From contig JAMPGZ010000005.1 of assembly GCA_023663655.1 (NCBI GenBank), forward strand, positions 62,001 to 126,000: DNA of 64,000 nt, in the 5' to 3' direction. Both the position numbers and the translations under genes were made by a program. Origin of the DNA: Lachnospiraceae bacterium (GTDB taxonomy: Bacteria > Bacteroidota > Bacteroidia > Bacteroidales > Muribaculaceae). The stretch's first letter is position 1. Each line of letters begins with the position of its first letter. Under the pieces are notes generated by a model. It was not told the origin of the DNA and did not search any database. It saw only the letters and a program-made list of their open reading frames with translations. Below, one piece after another: positions 38,883 to 47,684 of the stretch.

Positions 38883-39442
38883 TTTCTTATAACGGTTATA
38901 GTTTTATCTGATTCCAGTTTTACAATTCTTGACGGCGTTCCCGCTCCGTCATCATCACGGCGTGTGCTACACACATAGTCAACGCCATTTTTGATTTCAT
39001 CGGAAATCTCCTTAAAATTGCGTGCCGACGGCTCACCGCTTATATTTGCAGAAGTCGACACGACAGGCGATCCGAGTTTTCGGCATAATCCTGCGGAAAA
39101 TTCATCTCGGCTCACTCGGAATCCCACACTGCCATCTGAAGCGACAAGTGACGGAGCCAAGCCCTTTGCTCCCGGCAATATGACTGTAGTAGGACGGCTC
39201 GCCCCTTCAATCAGTTCAATCACCTCATCCGGCAGCTCATCTACATAACGCGAAAGCATTTCGACCGAGTCCACAAGCACCAACATCGACTTGGAATCAC
39301 TGCGCCGCTTAAGCAAGTAGATTTCTCTCACGGCATTATCACAGGTGGCATCACAGCCTATACCCCACACTGTGTCGGTAGGATACAATATTATTTTCCC
39401 TTGCTGCAAGAATTCCACAGCCTTCAGTCCGTCATTATCCAT
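38879..39442 (-). CDS. tsaC: L-threonylcarbamoyladenylate synthase (TsaC/YrdC)
   Basis: Makes threonylcarbamoyl-AMP from threonine, bicarbonate and ATP for t6A37 in ANN-decoding tRNAs. It has 187 residues, the short YrdC-only type without the Sua5 domain. Motifs: YPTDTVWGIGCDA (22-34), KRRSDSKSMLVL, RPTTVILPG and STSANISGEPSA. I start at ATG 39442, since the longer frame runs through a perfect -7 box (39450-39457). It is the first gene of a tight run tsaC, sugar transferase, ClC channel, with 4-nt overlaps. Confidence 0.94.
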   Translation of the reverse strand: MDNDGLKAVEFLQQGKIILYPTDTVWGIGCDATCDNAVREIYLLKRRSDSKSMLVLVDSVEMLSRYVDELPDEVIELIEGASRPTTVILPGAKGLAPSLVASDGSVGFRVSRDEFSAGLCRKLGSPVVSTSANISGEPSARNFKEISDEIKNGVDYVCSTRRDDDGAGTPSRIVKLESDKTITVIRN

Positions 39443-39449
39443 CTTATTA

Positions 39450-39476
39450 CAAAGATACGAATAAGTCGAGTGCAAA
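39450..39476 (-). promoter_or_regulatory. Promoter abutting the tsaC start (near-leaderless)
   Basis: On the minus strand TTTG (39476-39473) is followed after 15 nt by TATCTTTG (39457-39450). Only 7 nt separate the box from the ATG at 39442, so the mRNA would have a leader of a few bases at most. Confidence 0.55.
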
Positions 39477-39507
39477 ACCAAATTTATTTACTATTACTAT
39501 TAAGCAT

Positions 39508-40878
39508 TTAAGCGAACAGCACCCTGAACGCCTCTTCGACTTTTGCCACCTCCACAATCTCTATTTTCAACCGCGAGGTGTCAAATCCCTTTATATTATT
39601 TTTCGGAACGATTATTTTTGAAAATCCGAGCTTCTCCGCCTCAAGCACACGCTGCTCTATGCGGGTTATGGGACGGATCTCACCCGACAGACCCACCTCG
39701 CCCGACATACACACGTCATGAGCGATAGCCATGTCGACATTCGACGACAGGATGGCGCATATTACAGCCAGATCCAACGCCGGATCGTTCACCTTCAGTC
39801 CTCCGGCAATATTCAGGAACACATCTTTCTGAGCCAACTTAAAGCCCACACGCTTCTCCAGTACAGCGAGAAGCATATTCATCCTCTTGGAGTCAAATCC
39901 GGTCACCGATCGCTGAGGTGTGCCATAGGCGGCAGTCGACACCAATGCCTGCACCTCGATCAGAAACGGACGGATACCCTCAAGGGTAACACCTACCGCC
40001 ACTCCCGACAATTCCTCGTCGCCGTTGCGCGACAGCAATAGTTCCGACGGGTTGGTGACCTCGCGGAGCCCCCGTTGCACCATCTCATAGATGCCAAGCT
40101 CCGAAGTGGAGCCGAAACGATTCTTTATCGAACGCAAAATACGGTACATATAATGCCCGTCGCCCTCAAATTGAAGCACTGCGTCCACTATATGTTCAAG
40201 AACCTTGGGTCCGGCTATGGATCCCTCCTTATTAATATGCCCGATAAGAATCACCGGAGTGCCCGACGACTTGGCATACCGCAACAACTGAGCCGAGCAT
40301 TCACGCACCTGGCTCACACTCCCTGCCGCCGATTCAATGCTGTCGGAAGCAATAGTCTGTATTGAGTCGACCACCACAATCTGCGGCTGCACGTTCTTGA
40401 TATGCTCCATGATCGAGTCCATCGAAGTCTCGCACACTATGTAGCAATTGTCGCTTAGGCGCCCTATTCTGTCGGCGCGCATCTTCAGCTGGCTCGCGCT
40501 CTCCTCGCCCGATACATAAAGAATCTTTTTACCGCGTATCGAAAGTATATTCTGCAACACAAGCGTAGACTTGCCTATGCCCGGCTCACCACCGATAAGC
40601 ACAAGTGAACCGGCAACAAGTCCGCCTCCAAGCACTCGGTTGAGCTCTCCGCTCGGCATATTTATTCGTTGCTCTTCATGTGTCTCGATCTGAGATATGG
40701 GGCGCACCACGCTCTCCTGACCTCGCAACGGCGCCGACACACGTCCGCCTTTCATCGGTCTCACCTTCTCCTCGATCATGGTGTTCCATTCCCCGCATCC
40801 GGGACAACGTCCCACCCATTTCGATGACTCGGTTCCGCAATTATTACAAAACCAAACTGTTTTTTCCTGTTTTGCCAT
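39508..40878 (-). CDS. radA: DNA repair/recombination protein RadA
   Basis: A RecA-like branch-migration helicase of 456 residues. The N-terminal C4 zinc finger is CNNCGTESSKWVGRCPGCGEW. Walker A GGEPGIGKST follows near residue 95. The RadA-specific KNRFG motif is at about 250, and the C-terminal Lon-protease-like domain includes LDLAVICAILSS. It begins 11 nt after the trmH-family gene on the same strand and is the third gene in the dsbD operon. Confidence 0.97.
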   Translation of the reverse strand: MAKQEKTVWFCNNCGTESSKWVGRCPGCGEWNTMIEEKVRPMKGGRVSAPLRGQESVVRPISQIETHEEQRINMPSGELNRVLGGGLVAGSLVLIGGEPGIGKSTLVLQNILSIRGKKILYVSGEESASQLKMRADRIGRLSDNCYIVCETSMDSIMEHIKNVQPQIVVVDSIQTIASDSIESAAGSVSQVRECSAQLLRYAKSSGTPVILIGHINKEGSIAGPKVLEHIVDAVLQFEGDGHYMYRILRSIKNRFGSTSELGIYEMVQRGLREVTNPSELLLSRNGDEELSGVAVGVTLEGIRPFLIEVQALVSTAAYGTPQRSVTGFDSKRMNMLLAVLEKRVGFKLAQKDVFLNIAGGLKVNDPALDLAVICAILSSNVDMAIAHDVCMSGEVGLSGEIRPITRIEQRVLEAEKLGFSKIIVPKNNIKGFDTSRLKIEIVEVAKVEEAFRVLFA

Positions 40879-40889
40879 GACGAATAAGA

Positions 40890-41645
40890 TTAAAACTGAC
40901 GGCGGCGGAATTCAGCCACAACAATAGATGTAGCCATACCCACATTCAGCGATTCACTTGTGGCGACACCTTGCGGATAAGACGGGATGGTGAGGCGGCG
41001 TGTCACACACTTTTCCACCTCTCGGGATATGCCTTGCCCCTCGTTGCCCATCACTATCATGCCACCTGCCGACAATGAGGATGTGAAAATATTCTCACCA
41101 CCAAGAAATGTGCCGTAGACCGGAACTTCCACCCCTTTTAAAAATTCGGGAAGATCCACATAGTGCACTCTAACCCGGGATATAGCGCCCATCGTGGCTT
41201 GCACCACCTTAGGATTGTAGACATCAACAGTGTCATTGGAACAATAGATATCCCTTATGCCAAACCAGTCGGCGATGCGGATAATAGTGCCGAGATTTCC
41301 CGGATCCTGCACTCGGTCAAGCGCCAACGACAACGAGCCGGCAGATGCCGGCTCTATGATGTCGTCAGGAATTTCATATACAGCCATCACTTCGGGAGGC
41401 GATGTGAAATGGCTCATCCGCTCCATATCGGAACGATTCACCCTGTAGATCACATCATCGCCCAACTTGAGCGAATGGGATTCAAGCCATTTTGCAGTAG
41501 CGAAAAGATAACGACACGAAAAACTCTCAATTGTATCCAGCACACATTTGGTGCCTTCGGCTACAAACAATCCGCTCTCACGCCTCACCTTTGCCTCGTC
41601 AAGCGACGCGACAAGCTTCCTCAGCTTATTTGTAAGTTCAGGCAT
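40890..41645 (-). CDS. SpoU/TrmH-family RNA 2'-O-methyltransferase
   Basis: A 251-residue RNA ribose methyltransferase of the SPOUT class. The N-terminal substrate-binding domain (1-95) has the typical KLVASLDEAKVRRESGLFVA. The SPOUT knot carries LDRVQDPGNLGTIIRIADWFG (motif 1), MGNEGQGIS (motif 2) and SESLNVGMATSIVVAEF (motif 3). Close relatives act on 23S rRNA (RlmB/TsnR-like); the exact nucleotide is unknown. The start codon shares one base with the dsbD stop (TAATG), so translation is coupled. Confidence 0.93.
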   Translation of the reverse strand: MPELTNKLRKLVASLDEAKVRRESGLFVAEGTKCVLDTIESFSCRYLFATAKWLESHSLKLGDDVIYRVNRSDMERMSHFTSPPEVMAVYEIPDDIIEPASAGSLSLALDRVQDPGNLGTIIRIADWFGIRDIYCSNDTVDVYNPKVVQATMGAISRVRVHYVDLPEFLKGVEVPVYGTFLGGENIFTSSLSAGGMIVMGNEGQGISREVEKCVTRRLTIPSYPQGVATSESLNVGMATSIVVAEFRRRQF

Positions 41646-43681
41646 TACTGTTTTTTATATCCGTCAATTCCCTTTTCAAGGAACTTGGTAAACTTGGGAA
41701 TATTCTCATCGTAAGAGAATGGACCCGACAAAAGCTCGCCCTCATTGTTGAGTATCACATAATAAGGCTGGGCATTTGCCTGGAATTTATAGCGCTGAAG
41801 ATAGCTCCAACGGTCACCGTAAGTGTCAAGTGTCACTTTCTTGCCATTTTCAACCACCTCCATCGGCTGCGGAAGCTCCTTCTTCTCATCAACCATGAGT
41901 TTGATCACGACGAAATTATTGTCGATCATGTTATGGACATTTGCCTCATCAAGGACAGCTCCCTCCATCTTGCGGCAGTTCACACATCCGTAGCCCGAGA
42001 AATCAATAAGCACAGGCTTACCTTCGGCTTTAGCGGCACGCATACCCTCCTCGTAATCATTATACTCTTTCAATTCATTGCCATAGAGATTGAAATCCTG
42101 GGTGAACAACGGCGGAACAAATGCGCTCACGCCCTTCAAAGGAGCACCCCAAAGACCGGGCACAAGATAGACCGTAAAGGCAAGCGACACCATCGCAAGA
42201 AAGAATCTCACGGTGCCGATGCTGCTGTCGGCAGGACCATAATGAGCGAAATTGAATTTGCCGAGAAGATAAAGTCCGAGCAATGCGAAAATCACAATCC
42301 ACAACGCAAGGAACACCTCGCGGTCAAGAATATGCCAGCCGTAAGCAAGGTCAGCTACTGAAAGGAATTTCAGAGACAACGCCAGTTCGATGAAACCGAG
42401 AACTACCTTTACGGTGTTCATCCAGCCTCCTGAACGTGGCGCGCTCTGCAACCATGACGGGAACATCGCAAACAGGCAGAACGGAATGGCAAGAGCCAAT
42501 GAGAATCCGAACATACCTATCGCCGGACCGAATTTGTCGCCGGTGCTTGCCGCTTCCACAAGCAGAGTGCCTATGATAGGACCTGTGCATGAGAATGACA
42601 CAAGCGTTAGTGTGAATGCCATGAAGAAAATGCTTAACAAGCCGGTAGTCTTCTCTGCCGTGCTGTCCATCTTATTTGCCCATGACGAAGGCAACTTGAT
42701 GTCAAACGCTCCAAAGAAAGAGATCGCAAACACCACAAGAAGCAGGAAGAAAATTATGTTGCACACGGCGCTTGTCGACAATGCATTCAACGAGCTTGCG
42801 CCAAACAGTGCTGTTATCAACAATCCCAACAGAAGATAAATCACAATGATCGAGGCACCGTATATAAAAGCATCGGCTACTGACTTGGCTCGTGATTTTC
42901 CTTTCTTCAAGAAGAAACTTACTGTCAACGGTATCATGGGCCACACGCACGGAGTGAGAAGAGCCACAAAACCGCCGATAAAGCAAGTGATGAAAATATA
43001 TATCAATGAAGTCGAATTGCCATCTTCCGAATTCTCACTGCCCGAGAAATCAACCGGAGCCCACAGCTTGTCTGCCGACATTTCTCCGACATCGTCAGCA
43101 GCCGCAGCATCGGCTATCGCTGAGACAAGACTGTCGACCGATGCGGTATCTGCAACCCCAGTTTCAACCTGAGCCGGAGCTGACTCTTCAACCTTCCGAG
43201 TCTCCTTTTTCTCTACGATCTTAGCCTTGCCGGTAAGAGAGAATGTCTCTTTGGACGGAGGAATGCAATTTTCATCATTACAAGCTGAATAGCGTATCGT
43301 GCCGTTGATTGCAAAATCAGGAGCTGTAGCAGTGAAAGCCTGCGAAATAACCACCGATTCTGTCCACCAGCTAAGCTCGGCATTGAACATTGAGTCAAAT
43401 TGGGTATGAGCTTTTTTGTCGGAGGTCAAGGAACCGGAAAGCTCTACGCCTTCAAGCTTGTCCCACTTAACCTGCAACGGAGAAGGGCCCGCGCTCGGAT
43501 CCAAATCATAGCTGTACATGTGCCAGCCATTGTCGATCCGGGCTTTCATCAACACCACCCCATGATTATCATCAGTCATCTGTGTTGACACATCCCATGT
43601 CACAGGCTTCATGAACTGCCCGCTGACAGTGCCGCCAAAAGCAGCCAACACGGTTAGAATAAGGAAAAAAATACGAGTCAT
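41645..43681 (-). CDS. dsbD: Thiol:disulfide interchange protein DsbD
   Basis: Carries electrons from cytosolic thioredoxin across the inner membrane to periplasmic thiol proteins. It has 678 residues: signal peptide, an N-terminal immunoglobulin-like domain (about 25-155, with the CNDENCIPPSKE cysteine pair), a disordered Ala/Asp-rich linker, the eight-helix DsbD-beta domain (about 220-520), and a C-terminal thioredoxin domain with active site Cys566-V-N-Cys569 (GYGCVNCRK). It is the first gene of a run with a TrmH-family enzyme and radA. Possible clients in this window are the WCPPC lipoprotein and the CcsBA/cytochrome genes. Confidence 0.93.
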   Translation of the reverse strand: MTRIFFLILTVLAAFGGTVSGQFMKPVTWDVSTQMTDDNHGVVLMKARIDNGWHMYSYDLDPSAGPSPLQVKWDKLEGVELSGSLTSDKKAHTQFDSMFNAELSWWTESVVISQAFTATAPDFAINGTIRYSACNDENCIPPSKETFSLTGKAKIVEKKETRKVEESAPAQVETGVADTASVDSLVSAIADAAAADDVGEMSADKLWAPVDFSGSENSEDGNSTSLIYIFITCFIGGFVALLTPCVWPMIPLTVSFFLKKGKSRAKSVADAFIYGASIIVIYLLLGLLITALFGASSLNALSTSAVCNIIFFLLLVVFAISFFGAFDIKLPSSWANKMDSTAEKTTGLLSIFFMAFTLTLVSFSCTGPIIGTLLVEAASTGDKFGPAIGMFGFSLALAIPFCLFAMFPSWLQSAPRSGGWMNTVKVVLGFIELALSLKFLSVADLAYGWHILDREVFLALWIVIFALLGLYLLGKFNFAHYGPADSSIGTVRFFLAMVSLAFTVYLVPGLWGAPLKGVSAFVPPLFTQDFNLYGNELKEYNDYEEGMRAAKAEGKPVLIDFSGYGCVNCRKMEGAVLDEANVHNMIDNNFVVIKLMVDEKKELPQPMEVVENGKKVTLDTYGDRWSYLQRYKFQANAQPYYVILNNEGELLSGPFSYDENIPKFTKFLEKGIDGYKKQ

Positions 43682-43716
43682 AGCAATTGCTTTTTATGCA
43701 TTATAATAATCATCGG

Positions 43717-43724
43717 CAAAGATA
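43717..43724 (-). promoter_or_regulatory. -7 box for the dsbD operon
   Basis: TATCTTTG on the minus strand, 35 nt upstream of the dsbD ATG. The -33 element is not clear. Confidence 0.5.
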
Positions 43725-43839
43725 CTCAATTTTTCCTAATCTCACTCCTATATCTATATGCAAAAACACTCTCCCTCTCCTCTTCTGCATATTTTATACA
43801 TCCATATCCCGATTTTACGATGCCTCCCTTTGTTTTATA

Positions 43840-43870
43840 TTTGTCATTTAACAAAAAATACCTATATTTG
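43840..43870 (+). promoter_or_regulatory. Consensus promoter for the glycosyltransferase-ruvC run
   Basis: TTTG (43840-43843), exactly 19 nt, then TATATTTG (43863-43870), a textbook Bacteroidota sigma-ABfr promoter. The leader is about 20 nt. It is divergent from the dsbD promoter. Confidence 0.8.
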
Positions 43871-43895
43871 CTATCTAATCGTATAGGAATACACA

Positions 43896-44657
43896 ATGAC
43901 TCCATTATTTACCATTATAACAGTAACCTACAACGCGCAAAACACATTACCCCCTACACTGAAAAGCGTGGCGGAGCAATCTTGTCGCTTGTTTGAATAT
44001 ATAATAATGGATGGAGCATCATCCGACAAGACTCTCAAGATAGCCATCGATGCGGCTATACCGGAAGCCCGTGTATATTCAAGCCCCGACAAAGGCATAT
44101 ACGACGCTATGAACAAGGCTATGCAGATTGCCAAAGGCGACTACCTGATATTTCTCAATGCCGGCGATTCATTTCATACCGCCGACACTCTTGAGCTTAT
44201 AGCACGCACCATAATAGACGCCGACTATCCCGGAATAGCCTATGGGCAAACTGATCTTGTCGACAGTTCACGTAAATTCATTGCACCGCGCCATCTGACC
44301 GCTCCGGAAACACTGACACTAAAAAGTTTTGCCGAAGGAATGACAGTGTGCCATCAGGCTTTTATTGTCAACAGGAAACTTGCGCAGCTCTATAATCTGA
44401 AATATCGTTATTCAGCCGACTACGATTGGTGCATAAGATGCCTGCAACGCTCGCGCCGCAACTGCTATATACCGGAAGTGCTCATCGACTATCTTGTCGA
44501 GGGGGAGACAACCCGCCACCGCAGAGCGTCGCTTTGGGAACGGTTCCGCATAATGTCCTATTACTATGGCTTTTTCCCGACACTGATCAGGCACATCGGA
44601 TTCATACCACGTTTTTTTAATCATCAGAAGAAATTAAAACAAAACTCATCTATATGA
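43896..44657 (+). CDS. Family 2 glycosyltransferase
   Basis: A 253-residue GT-A enzyme. The N-terminus has TIITVTYNAQNTLPPTLKSV followed by EYIIMDGASSDKT, the nucleotide-sugar-binding start of GT2. The metal-binding acidic motif is around FLNAGDSFH, and the probable base region is ADYDWCIRCLQ. WcaA/WfgS-like members add sugars to surface glycans; donor and acceptor are unknown. Its stop overlaps the next gene (ATGA). Confidence 0.9.
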   Translation: MTPLFTIITVTYNAQNTLPPTLKSVAEQSCRLFEYIIMDGASSDKTLKIAIDAAIPEARVYSSPDKGIYDAMNKAMQIAKGDYLIFLNAGDSFHTADTLELIARTIIDADYPGIAYGQTDLVDSSRKFIAPRHLTAPETLTLKSFAEGMTVCHQAFIVNRKLAQLYNLKYRYSADYDWCIRCLQRSRRNCYIPEVLIDYLVEGETTRHRRASLWERFRIMSYYYGFFPTLIRHIGFIPRFFNHQKKLKQNSSI

Positions 44658-45235
44658 AATTTTACATCGTTGAAAATCAGAAACCGGTAGGACCGTTTGA
44701 AATCCGGCAATTGATAGAACGCGGCATCAAAGGCTCCGACCTTGTGTGGGCAGAAGGAATGAATGATTGGGCTCCGGCTGAATCTGTAACTGAAATCCGC
44801 GAAGCTCTTTATTCCGCCCCCTCAGGCGATTCGTTCTCTATGGAATCCGGGACTCGTTCTGTTCCCGAGCCGCCATGCCCTCCAGTGCAGCCCAACTTCC
44901 CTCCCATAGAGCCGCAATATCAACAGCAAGCGTCCTATAACCAGGCACCGCAACAGCCATACTACAGCAATGAGATTCCGCCTAAGACATGGCTTGCCGA
45001 ATCCATTCTTGTGACTATCCTGTGCTGCTTGCCATTCGGTATTGTCGGAATCATTAAAGCATCCAATGTGAGCAGCCTGTGGCAAGCCGGACGCATTGAA
45101 GAGGCGCGTGCTGCATCGGCATCAGCTAAAAAATGGACCCTCATAGGATTCTTTGCAAGCCTCGCTGTGTATTTCCTGTACATTGTTGGAATTATCATAG
45201 TCGCCCTTATTGACGGTGGTTTCGACAACTTATAA
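44654..45235 (+). CDS. GYF-domain / CD225-type membrane protein
   Basis: A 193-residue protein. Residues 1-50 are a GYF_2-type domain (FYIVENQKPVGPFEIRQL, then DLVWAEGMNDWAPAES). A Pro/Gln-rich linker runs from about 60 to 110. Two membrane helices (about 117-137 and 160-185) have the CD225/dispanin look, with TWLAESILVTILCCLPFGIV and KASNVSSLWQAGRIEEARAA between them. The GYF domain may bind Pro-rich partners. The function is unknown. It is translationally coupled to the upstream glycosyltransferase. Confidence 0.85.
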   Translation: MKFYIVENQKPVGPFEIRQLIERGIKGSDLVWAEGMNDWAPAESVTEIREALYSAPSGDSFSMESGTRSVPEPPCPPVQPNFPPIEPQYQQQASYNQAPQQPYYSNEIPPKTWLAESILVTILCCLPFGIVGIIKASNVSSLWQAGRIEEARAASASAKKWTLIGFFASLAVYFLYIVGIIIVALIDGGFDNL

Positions 45236-45242
45236 TTGACCG

Positions 45243-45542
45243 ATGATAGTTAATACCACATTTTGCGTAGAGGAACCACTCATCGGCGAATTCATCGAGT
45301 GGGGAAAGAGCGTGTACATGGAGACTGCCTGCCGCGACTGCGCAATGCGCGACGCATTGGTGATGCGCATATTGGCGCCGTCGGAAGACAACACGGTCAA
45401 CTTCGCCATCCAATTCCGGTGTGACAGCAACGAACGTCTCGTTGAGTGGATTGACACCTACCAGCCTGTGTTGCTCGATTCAGCAGCTAAGAAATGGGGG
45501 CAACGCGTGCTCCACTTCACCACGTTAATGGAAGAGATGTAA
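45243..45542 (+). CDS. DUF4286 family protein
   Basis: A 99-residue cytosolic protein. The pattern MIVNTTFCVEEPLIGEFIEW and the ending RVLHFTTLMEEM match my memory of DUF4286, a small alpha/beta protein of unknown function often found next to ruvC in Bacteroidales. It starts 7 nt after the GYF/CD225 gene and ends 6 nt before ruvC. Confidence 0.85.
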   Translation: MIVNTTFCVEEPLIGEFIEWGKSVYMETACRDCAMRDALVMRILAPSEDNTVNFAIQFRCDSNERLVEWIDTYQPVLLDSAAKKWGQRVLHFTTLMEEM

Positions 45543-45548
45543 ACCGGC

Positions 45549-46127
45549 ATGGAAAGGAATAACGCTGTAAGTGACTGGGACCGCATCATCATCGGTGTGG
45601 ACCCGGGCACAAATGTCATGGGGTACGGCATCCTCGGCGTAAAGCGGGGCAAGCCTGCAATGATTGCGATGGGAGTCATAAAACTCAGTCGTTTTGACTC
45701 TCATTACAAGCGTCTTGGACACATTTTCAGCCGCATCACCGGCATCATCGAGCAATATCTTCCCGATGAGATGGCGATCGAAGCGCCGTTCTTCGGTAAG
45801 AATGTGCAGTCAATGTTAAAACTCGGACGAGCGCAAGGAGTGGCGATCGCAGCGGCGATAAGCCGCGACATCCCGATTGTCGAATACGAGCCACGAAAAA
45901 TAAAAATGGCGATCACCGGCAATGGAGCTGCCGCAAAAGAGCAAGTCCAGGAGATGCTGAAACGCATTCTCAACATCTCAAAAGAAAATATTCTTCCCGA
46001 GCTCGACGCGACCGATGCGCTTGGAGCGGCGTTATGTCATTTCTACGAGTCATCAAAACCGGAAATTGCCAAAGGACCCAAGTCCTGGAAAGAATTCATT
46101 GCAAAAAATCCGTCACGCGTAAAATAG
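45549..46127 (+). CDS. ruvC: Holliday junction endonuclease RuvC
   Basis: Cuts Holliday junctions symmetrically during recombination. It has 192 residues, slightly longer than E. coli RuvC because of an N-terminal leader of about ten residues. The four catalytic acids are visible: Asp18 in GVDPGTN, Glu in [10 protein letters not shown], and the Asp pair in [12 protein letters not shown]. The junction-binding [18 protein letters not shown] segment is conserved. ruvA and ruvB are not in the window. Confidence 0.97.
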   Translation: MERNNAVSDWDRIIIGVDPGTNVMGYGILGVKRGKPAMIAMGVIKLSRFDSHYKRLGHIFSRITGIIEQYLPDEMAIEAPFFGKNVQSMLKLGRAQGVAIAAAISRDIPIVEYEPRKIKMAITGNGAAAKEQVQEMLKRILNISKENILPELDATDALGAALCHFYESSKPEIAKGPKSWKEFIAKNPSRVK

Positions 46128-46296
46128 AGCAAGCATCTGTTGATTCTTTGTATTGAAAAGAGTCCACAGCCGCCTACAACCACCTGATTATCAATCATAC
46201 ACCAGAAACACATTAATCATTTTTAAGTAATCAATCGGCTTCATCAAGCCTCGATTTTCATTAATTTTAAGTATTTCACGGGCTTTTTACCAACCG

Positions 46297-46304
46297 TAAC
46301 TTTG
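46297..46304 (+). promoter_or_regulatory. -7 box for the porin-imelysin-cytochrome cluster
   Basis: TAACTTTG followed by CAG and an A-rich leader of about 25 nt to the ATG at 46330. No TTTG lies at the usual -33 distance, so the promoter could need an activator. The spacer 46128-46296 holds nothing else I can name. Confidence 0.5.
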
Positions 46305-46329
46305 CAGCAGAAAAAACAACAGCACAGTT

Positions 46330-47640
46330 ATGGACAAAAGTAAATTGCTCGCATCGGCACTTTCGCTGATGCTCATGTCAACGGCGACAATCACCGCTCA
46401 GGAAATAGCCGACACCGCAGGCTACTCCAAATTCCGCCTTGGAAGCTACGGCGAAATGGTAGCTTCATTCAAAGACTACGGCATCAACCGTTTCCAAAAA
46501 GATGGAGCGAGTCGCGACCATCGCAACACGATCGCGATACCTCGGTTTGTGCTTGCGATGGACTACAAATTCACTCCGAAATGGATCCTCGGCACTGAGA
46601 TTGAGTTTGAATCAGGCGGCACAGGATCGGCTTATGAGCTTGAAAATAAGGAGAATGGCGAATACGAAACCGAGGTGGAGAAGGGTGGAGAAGTCGCATT
46701 GGAGCAATTCCACCTAACACGCCTGATAGCCAGAGAGTTCAACATCAGAGTGGGGCACATGGTGCTCCCTGTGGGAATGGTTAACGCACACCATGAACCA
46801 ATCAACTTTTTCGGCACTGAACGTCCTGAGAGTGAGACATCTATCTTGCCGTCGACGTGGCATGAGACAGGTATCTCCTTTTTCGGAACTTTCGGCAAAG
46901 GTCGCGGGCTAACTGCCTATCAGGCAATGATTGTGGCTGGACTGAATGCCAACGGGTTCGACCGCGACCGGTGGGTTGCCGGAGGAAAGCAAGGATTCTT
47001 CGAAACCGACAATTTCACGTCGCCGGCATACGTCGGAAGAGTTGACTATTTAGGTATCAGCGGATTACGCACAGGTGTATCAGTGTATTACTGTCGTAAT
47101 ACAGTGTCTAACGCAGATAAGCCCCAGACGTATGCTGCCTATGGCAGAGTGCCACTTACCATCTTCACATGGGACGCGCAATACCGCAACCGATATGTGA
47201 CCGCCCACGCCAACCTCATCTATGGTCATCTCGGCAACAGCAAGGCGGTGAACGAGCGCAACGGAATGCTTCAGGGAAGCTCGCCCTACAGCCGCCTCAC
47301 CCCTGTGGCAAAAAACGCACTCAGCTATGGAGCAGAAATCGGGTTCAACATCGGCAACATATTCAAAATAAAAAATTGCCCCACCATCTATCCTTACGCA
47401 CGCTACGAATACTATAATCCACAAAAATCGATACAGAAGCCCTACAATCCCGACAACCGTCTTGAAGTGAGCCAATGGAGCGCGGGGGTAAACTGGTTTG
47501 CCCTGCCCAACCTGGTGGTGAAAGCCGACTACCGCACCCGCCGGATAGGTACATCCAAAATATTCGGCAAAGGAGAGTATAACAGCGAAAATGAATTTTC
47601 AATCGGCATCGCCTACATAGGATGGTTCATCCGCAAGTAG
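46330..47640 (+). CDS. Outer-membrane porin-like protein A of the imelysin cluster
   Basis: A 436-residue exported protein (signal peptide up to TITAQE). From about 30 on it is a run of amphipathic strands with turns, starting FRLGSYGEMVASFKDYG and ending EFSIGIAYIGWFIRK, as in 16-18-strand porins of the phosphate-selective (OprO/P-like) type. Motifs such as RVGHMVLPVGMVN and LPSTWHETGISFFG are typical of that group. As the first gene of the cluster before an imelysin lipoprotein, it may admit the metal or ligand that imelysin binds. The specificity is inferred. Confidence 0.78.
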   Translation: MDKSKLLASALSLMLMSTATITAQEIADTAGYSKFRLGSYGEMVASFKDYGINRFQKDGASRDHRNTIAIPRFVLAMDYKFTPKWILGTEIEFESGGTGSAYELENKENGEYETEVEKGGEVALEQFHLTRLIAREFNIRVGHMVLPVGMVNAHHEPINFFGTERPESETSILPSTWHETGISFFGTFGKGRGLTAYQAMIVAGLNANGFDRDRWVAGGKQGFFETDNFTSPAYVGRVDYLGISGLRTGVSVYYCRNTVSNADKPQTYAAYGRVPLTIFTWDAQYRNRYVTAHANLIYGHLGNSKAVNERNGMLQGSSPYSRLTPVAKNALSYGAEIGFNIGNIFKIKNCPTIYPYARYEYYNPQKSIQKPYNPDNRLEVSQWSAGVNWFALPNLVVKADYRTRRIGTSKIFGKGEYNSENEFSIGIAYIGWFIRK

Positions 47641-47684
47641 TTCCCGGAGTTTGAAGCAATAATAAAACCAAAATAATCACAACA

